Part shown: piece after piece, positions 60,652 to 64,000 of the stretch
Numbering within the stretch: position 1 is the stretch's first letter
Layout: each line of letters begins with the position of its first letter
Origin: Rhodoblastus acidophilus
GTDB lineage: Bacteria; Pseudomonadota; Alphaproteobacteria; Rhizobiales; Beijerinckiaceae
NCBI RefSeq assembly: GCF_025961575.1
Contig: NZ_JAOQNX010000011.1
Location: forward strand, 79,350-143,349
DNA length: 64,000 nt
Direction of reading: 5' to 3'
Notes under the pieces: model-generated
The model's input: the letters and a program-made list of their open reading frames with translations, nothing else
Told to the model about the DNA's origin: nothing
Databases searched by the model: none
Made by a program: the position numbers and the translations under genes

Positions 60652-61410
60652 ATGGCGCTCGATGTCACCGATCTCCGCAGTTTCTACGCGTCTTCCCTGG
60701 GGAAAACCGCCCACAATCTGGTTTGCGCGCATCTTGCGCGTCGTTGGGACAATCTCGCCGGTCTGTCCGTGCTGGGCATGGGCTATGCGACGCCCTATCT
60801 GGATCGGTTTCGCGGCCAGCCGCTTCGCTTGCTCGCGATGATGCCCGCCGAACAGGGGGTGGTGAACTGGCCGTCCGAGGGGGCCTCGGCCTCGGCGCTG
60901 ATCGACGACACCATGCTGCCGCTTCCCGATTCGTGCATTGACAGGGTTCTGCTGACTCACGCCCTTGAGACCGCCGAACATCCGCGCGAACTGCTCGAGG
61001 AAATTTGGCGCGTTTTGACGCCCGGTGGACGATTGATGGTCGTCGCGCCGAATCGCTCGGGGCTCTGGGCCCGCCTCGATTCGACGCCGTTTGGCCATGG
61101 CCGGCCGTTTTCGCGTGGCCAGTTGCTGGATCTGCTGCGGGAATCGCTGTTTTCGCCGATCTATTGGAGCGAGGCGCTGTACACGCCGCCCTTGGATCGG
61201 GCCGTGGTGCTGCGGCTCGCCCCGGCCATCGAAGGCGTGTCGGCGAAATTGTCGCTGCCGGGCGCCGGCGTGATTCTGGTGGAAGCGACTAAGCAACTGT
61301 ACCGGCTCGTCGGCGCGCGGCGCGTGCGGCGAAGCTTGCCGGAACTGGCGCCGGCCCTCACGCCCGCGCTGGCGCCGCGTCCACTCGGGTCCGGTCGGGA
61401 CCTGCGTTGA
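60652..61410 (+). CDS. Class I SAM-dependent methyltransferase
   Basis: 252-residue methyltransferase of the Methyltransf_11 type, found divergent from gloB in many Alphaproteobacteria. SVLGMGYATPYL is the SAM-binding glycine loop, in slightly altered form; DRVLLTHALETAEHPRELLEEIWRVLTPGGRLMVV is the core signature. The substrate is unknown. I chose the ATG at 60652, where relatives begin (ALDVTDLRSFY); the frame extends to 60580. It converges with the M23 peptidase with one base between stops. Confidence 0.82.
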   Translation: MALDVTDLRSFYASSLGKTAHNLVCAHLARRWDNLAGLSVLGMGYATPYLDRFRGQPLRLLAMMPAEQGVVNWPSEGASASALIDDTMLPLPDSCIDRVLLTHALETAEHPRELLEEIWRVLTPGGRLMVVAPNRSGLWARLDSTPFGHGRPFSRGQLLDLLRESLFSPIYWSEALYTPPLDRAVVLRLAPAIEGVSAKLSLPGAGVILVEATKQLYRLVGARRVRRSLPELAPALTPALAPRPLGSGRDLR

Positions 61411-61411
61411 C

Positions 61412-63433
61412 CTATTTGCCCGCGACCTGGGAGCTGTTCGGCGCCTTGGCCATCAAGCCGTCGATCCGGTCGCGCTCCTTCTTGAAATCCACGAGCGGCT
61501 TGCCCTCGAACTGGCGTGTTTTCGCCAGGCGGACGCGGAGCGGATCGACGAAATGGCCGTTCACGATCACCTCGTAATGGAGGTGAGGGCCTGTCGCGAG
61601 TCCCGAAGCGCCGAGATAGCCGACGATCTGGCCCTGCTTGACGTGGGCCCCCTCACGCAGGCCGCGCGCAAATGCTGACATGTGGTTGTAGGTGGTCACA
61701 TAGCCGTTGTTGTGCTCGATCTCGACGCGACGCCCGTAACCCGAATCCCAGCCCGCCTTGATGATCGTTCCATTGCCGGCCGCGAAGATCGGCGTGCCGA
61801 TCGGCGCCGCCCAATCCACGCCGTTATGCGGGCGGGAGTAATGCAGGATGGGATGAAAGCGCATGCCGAAACCGGAGCGCAGCTCTCCAGAGGCGATCGG
61901 CTTTCGCACCAGGAATTTTCGGGTCGATTTGCCGGTGGGGTCGAAATAGTCGACGCCCTGGTCGTCCGGCGACTGAAACCGGTAATATTTGTAGGTCTCT
62001 CCGCGGGCCGTGATCGACGCATAGAGCAGCTCGGCGTGATCGCCATCCTCGCCATTGTCGAAAAAGGCGTCGATGGAATCGCCGCCGGCGACCGGTCGCT
62101 GGAAATCGACGTCATTGCTGAACGTGCGGACCATCTGGTCGATGATCGGGCGCGGAATGTCCTGCTTGAGCGCAGTCTCATAGAGCGAGTTGTAGAGTCG
62201 CATGCCGCCCGAATCGTCGTCGTCGTCATCGTCGCTCTGCTGCGACTTGCGCGCCTTGGCGCCTGCGTCAGCGGTCGGCGCGTTTTCGAGCAGGAGATAT
62301 CGACCGCTGTCCGCCAGTGCGACGGACGCCTTGATCTTGTCCTCATCGTAGACGGTGAGGCGCGCCAACTGGAGCGTGGCGGCCGCCTCCGTTTCCGCGA
62401 AGGACAATTTGACCCGGCGTCCCTCGGAAATGGCTTCGCTGGCGCGGCGCGAACTGAATGCGTCTTTTACCGCGGCAATGGTGGGTTTCGGCACGCCGGC
62501 GGCGGTCAAGACCTCCTCGAGCCCTTCGCCCCGGCGGATGACGGCCAGCTTGTCCTTGGCGTTGCGCGCCGCATCCGCGTCGCCGATGGGGTTCGTCGTG
62601 CGCGGCGCCAGGGTGACGTTTTCTGGAACCATCCGCACTTCAATGGATGAGAAGGGCGAGCTGACATTGATGTTGCCGGGCGTCGCATAGGCCAGACCGG
62701 GGCCATTGGCGTCGAAGGACGCGCGGCTGGTGCGCATCAGAAGCAATTGAGGGGGAAGCGTCGGCGAGGCCTTCGCGCCGTTTGACTGCGCATGCTTGAG
62801 CGTTTCGTCGACCTGCGCGCGCACCTCGTCGAGGGACAAGCCGCCATTGGGCGCGGCGAACTGGCTTGCTGACAGGTCCGCCACGGTAAAACTGACTTCG
62901 GCGATGTCGGGCGCAGGCGCGGCTTCAGGCGCCTCGGGCGCCGGGTTGCTGGAATCAGAAAGCAGTTTCAGCGGATTGAATTCCGGAACGTCAGCGCTCA
63001 GTCCCGTATCGGACATGGTGAGCGTCGTCGACACGCGCGTAAACGTCCTGGTCTTGATGACCTCGTGGTCACCGACCTTGATCGCAGTCGGCGTTTTGTA
63101 GGTCTGTTTCGCGGCGACGATATCAACCGATTTGATCAGCCGGTCGCCTTTCGCCGGGTTCACCTTCTCGCTCTCGCCCTGGTCCCTCCTGTTCAACAAG
63201 GCGCGCGTCGGCGCTTCGGCGAAGTTCGCCTCGCGATCGAAGGCGGCATAAATGGCGCCGCCAAGCAGACCTGCTCCGATCAGTCCGGTGAGCCCCGAGC
63301 CGGCGAGCCATCGCAGCGACACGCGCCGCGCCGACTCTCCGCGTCGCTCGCCGCGCACGTCGAGCGGCGGCTCAGCGCCGGTCGCGGCGGAGAATCTCAT
63401 GCTCCGGGTAGAAGATGCTGAGCGGAATGCCAT
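61412..63433 (-). CDS. M23-family peptidoglycan endopeptidase
   Basis: Large periplasmic LytM/M23 protein, 673 residues from this start. One N-terminal membrane anchor (WLAGSGLTGLIGAGLLGGAIYAAF) is followed by a long low-complexity and LysM-like region, an acidic run of eight Asp near DDDDDD, and the catalytic M23 domain: RPHNGVDWAAP, then HMSAF and GPHLHYEVIVNG, giving the His-Asp-His zinc site. Start is uncertain: 63433, 63400 and the upstream 63619/63628 are all in frame and none has a strong ribosome site. Divergent from the rRNA promoters. Confidence 0.85.
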   Translation of the reverse strand: MAFRSASSTRSMRFSAATGAEPPLDVRGERRGESARRVSLRWLAGSGLTGLIGAGLLGGAIYAAFDREANFAEAPTRALLNRRDQGESEKVNPAKGDRLIKSVDIVAAKQTYKTPTAIKVGDHEVIKTRTFTRVSTTLTMSDTGLSADVPEFNPLKLLSDSSNPAPEAPEAAPAPDIAEVSFTVADLSASQFAAPNGGLSLDEVRAQVDETLKHAQSNGAKASPTLPPQLLLMRTSRASFDANGPGLAYATPGNINVSSPFSSIEVRMVPENVTLAPRTTNPIGDADAARNAKDKLAVIRRGEGLEEVLTAAGVPKPTIAAVKDAFSSRRASEAISEGRRVKLSFAETEAAATLQLARLTVYDEDKIKASVALADSGRYLLLENAPTADAGAKARKSQQSDDDDDDDSGGMRLYNSLYETALKQDIPRPIIDQMVRTFSNDVDFQRPVAGGDSIDAFFDNGEDGDHAELLYASITARGETYKYYRFQSPDDQGVDYFDPTGKSTRKFLVRKPIASGELRSGFGMRFHPILHYSRPHNGVDWAAPIGTPIFAAGNGTIIKAGWDSGYGRRVEIEHNNGYVTTYNHMSAFARGLREGAHVKQGQIVGYLGASGLATGPHLHYEVIVNGHFVDPLRVRLAKTRQFEGKPLVDFKKERDRIDGLMAKAPNSSQVAGK

Positions 63434-63608
63434 GAACTCGACCGATGGCGCCAAAGATTCGGCCTCAGAGGGACCTTGACTGACAGAGATAACGTCAAAA
63501 CTCAGCTCTGTCTCCTGCCCCCAAACAAAGGCGCGGCCATATACATCGGCAAAACATGGCTCAAATGCGACGGGCCTTCCCGGGAGCCGTCCGCATCCCG
63601 TATCCCGT

Positions 63609-63651
63609 TGAAATTTCATAAGGATCAAACTTTTTTCATTTTTTTGTCATT
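63609..63651 (+). promoter_or_regulatory. AT-rich upstream (UP) element of the rRNA operon
   Basis: A stretch very rich in A and T (with runs of six and seven T residues) immediately upstream of the P1 -35 hexamer, in a window that is otherwise GC-rich. This is the position and composition of an UP element bound by the RNA polymerase alpha subunits. Confidence 0.6.
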
Positions 63652-63657
63652 GGCGGC

Positions 63658-63686
63658 TTGACGGTTCGGTCGGGGAGGTCCTATAA
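63658..63686 (+). promoter_or_regulatory. rRNA operon promoter P1
   Basis: TTGACG at 63658-63663 and CTATAA at 63681-63686, 17 bases apart, followed by a C-rich discriminator. Closely matches the rpsT promoter. Placed about 190 bp upstream of the rRNA leader box. Confidence 0.75.
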
Positions 63687-63805
63687 GCCACCCATCGACG
63701 GCGTCGCTGCCGGTCACTGGCGGCGGACGCTGACGCGTCTTCTCTAAACCTTCGTGGGTTTGGCCGGCTAGGTCGCCGGGGATGACGCGTCGCTGAAGGA
63801 TCGGG

Positions 63806-63834
63806 TTGACACCTTAGGGTGTGAGGCTTAAATT
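63806..63834 (+). promoter_or_regulatory. rRNA operon promoter P2
   Basis: TTGACA at 63806-63811 and TAAATT at 63829-63834, exactly 17 bases apart. The -35 is a perfect consensus. It lies directly before the antitermination box of the rRNA leader, in tandem with P1. Confidence 0.75.
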
Positions 63835-63844
63835 CTTCGGCCCC

Positions 63845-64000
63845 GCTGTTTGACAATCGCATCGGAAGAAAGAGAAACGTGGACGGCGGAAGTCCTTGCG
63901 TTGACCTTCGAGGAAACTTGAAGGTCTTTCATGAGGAACAAACCGACGATCACGTATCTTAAGTTCATCGCGATACTTTTGAGCTGTGAAGCTCGAGTGT
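63845..64000 (+). ncRNA. Leader of an rRNA operon (5' external spacer), partial
   Basis: GCTGTTTGACA at 63845-63855 is a boxA-like antitermination element, followed by the GAAGAAAGAGAAACGTGGACGG segment (63861 onward) that I recognise from rhizobial pre-16S leaders. The last bases (ATCTTAAGTTCATCGCGAT, then GAGCT/AGCTC hairpin) are the stretch usually found just before the mature 16S. The 16S gene itself is not in the window; it should begin within a few tens of bases beyond 64000. Confidence 0.8.

Overview
This 64 kb window is a gene-dense, GC-rich stretch of alphaproteobacterial chromosome. It fits the order Hyphomicrobiales (Rhizobiales). Supporting blocks include the rnd-lptC-lptA-lptB-rpoN run, acnA divergent from ccmABCDG, hslUV divergent from hisB-DUF2628-hisH-hisA-hisF-hisE-coaA, and the miaB-phoH-ybeY-corC-lnt-PraR/PhrR-metK-trmB string. 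PHB genes and the rRNA leader would suit a Beijerinckiaceae/Methylocystaceae-type organism, but the family cannot be fixed from this window. I see no insertion sequence, prophage, CRISPR array or tRNA gene. Almost everything is housekeeping.

Layout. 0-10 kb: a DUF1192 protein, sigma-54, LPS export (lptB, lptA, lptC), an RNase D-type exonuclease, an O-antigen-ligase-like membrane protein, Uup and pgi. 9.8-16 kb: one long leftward run, ccmA-ccmB-ccmC-ccmD-ccmG-aroA-cmk-hprK-EIIA-HPr, joining cytochrome c maturation, shikimate and nucleotide genes to a regulatory phosphotransferase module. 16-22 kb: aconitase, two divergent peptidoglycan enzymes (MepA and an L,D-transpeptidase), a SemiSWEET and hrcA. 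22-28.6 kb: coaA, the his cluster and HslVU. 28.6-40.5 kb: trpS, Nfu, tsaB, rimI, miaB, phoH, ybeY, corC, lnt, a PraR/PhrR regulator, metK, trmB and a YgjP-like metallopeptidase. 40.5-50.5 kb: mutM, ubiE, ubiB, coaBC, dut, cysK, enoyl-CoA hydratase, rpsT and gyrB. This resembles the origin-proximal neighbourhood of related genomes, but dnaA is not next to rpsT here. 50.5-64 kb: an LppC-type lipoprotein, rsmI, yraN, rpmF, a solitary Mrr-type nuclease with a reader-like N-terminal domain, the PHB module (phaA, phbB, phaR), a degenerate-GGDEF/EAL protein, gloB, a methyltransferase and an M23 peptidase. The right edge holds the promoters and leader of an rRNA operon whose 16S gene lies just beyond the window.

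No clearly new multi-gene system was found. The observations most worth a second look are a 15-bp hairpin that buries the Shine-Dalgarno of the enoyl-CoA hydratase gene; the structured metK leader; the tandem rRNA promoters with an AT-rich upstream element; the isolated Mrr-type nuclease; a perfect stem-loop between hprK and the EIIA gene; and several places where the usual neighbours (rpsA, dnaA, grpE, hpf/ptsN) are absent.

Start codons were chosen from Shine-Dalgarno spacing, overlap with the upstream gene and remembered family N-termini. Several genes start with GTG or TTG (hisF, dut, miaB, metK, ubiB, trmB, gyrB, ccmD, HPr).
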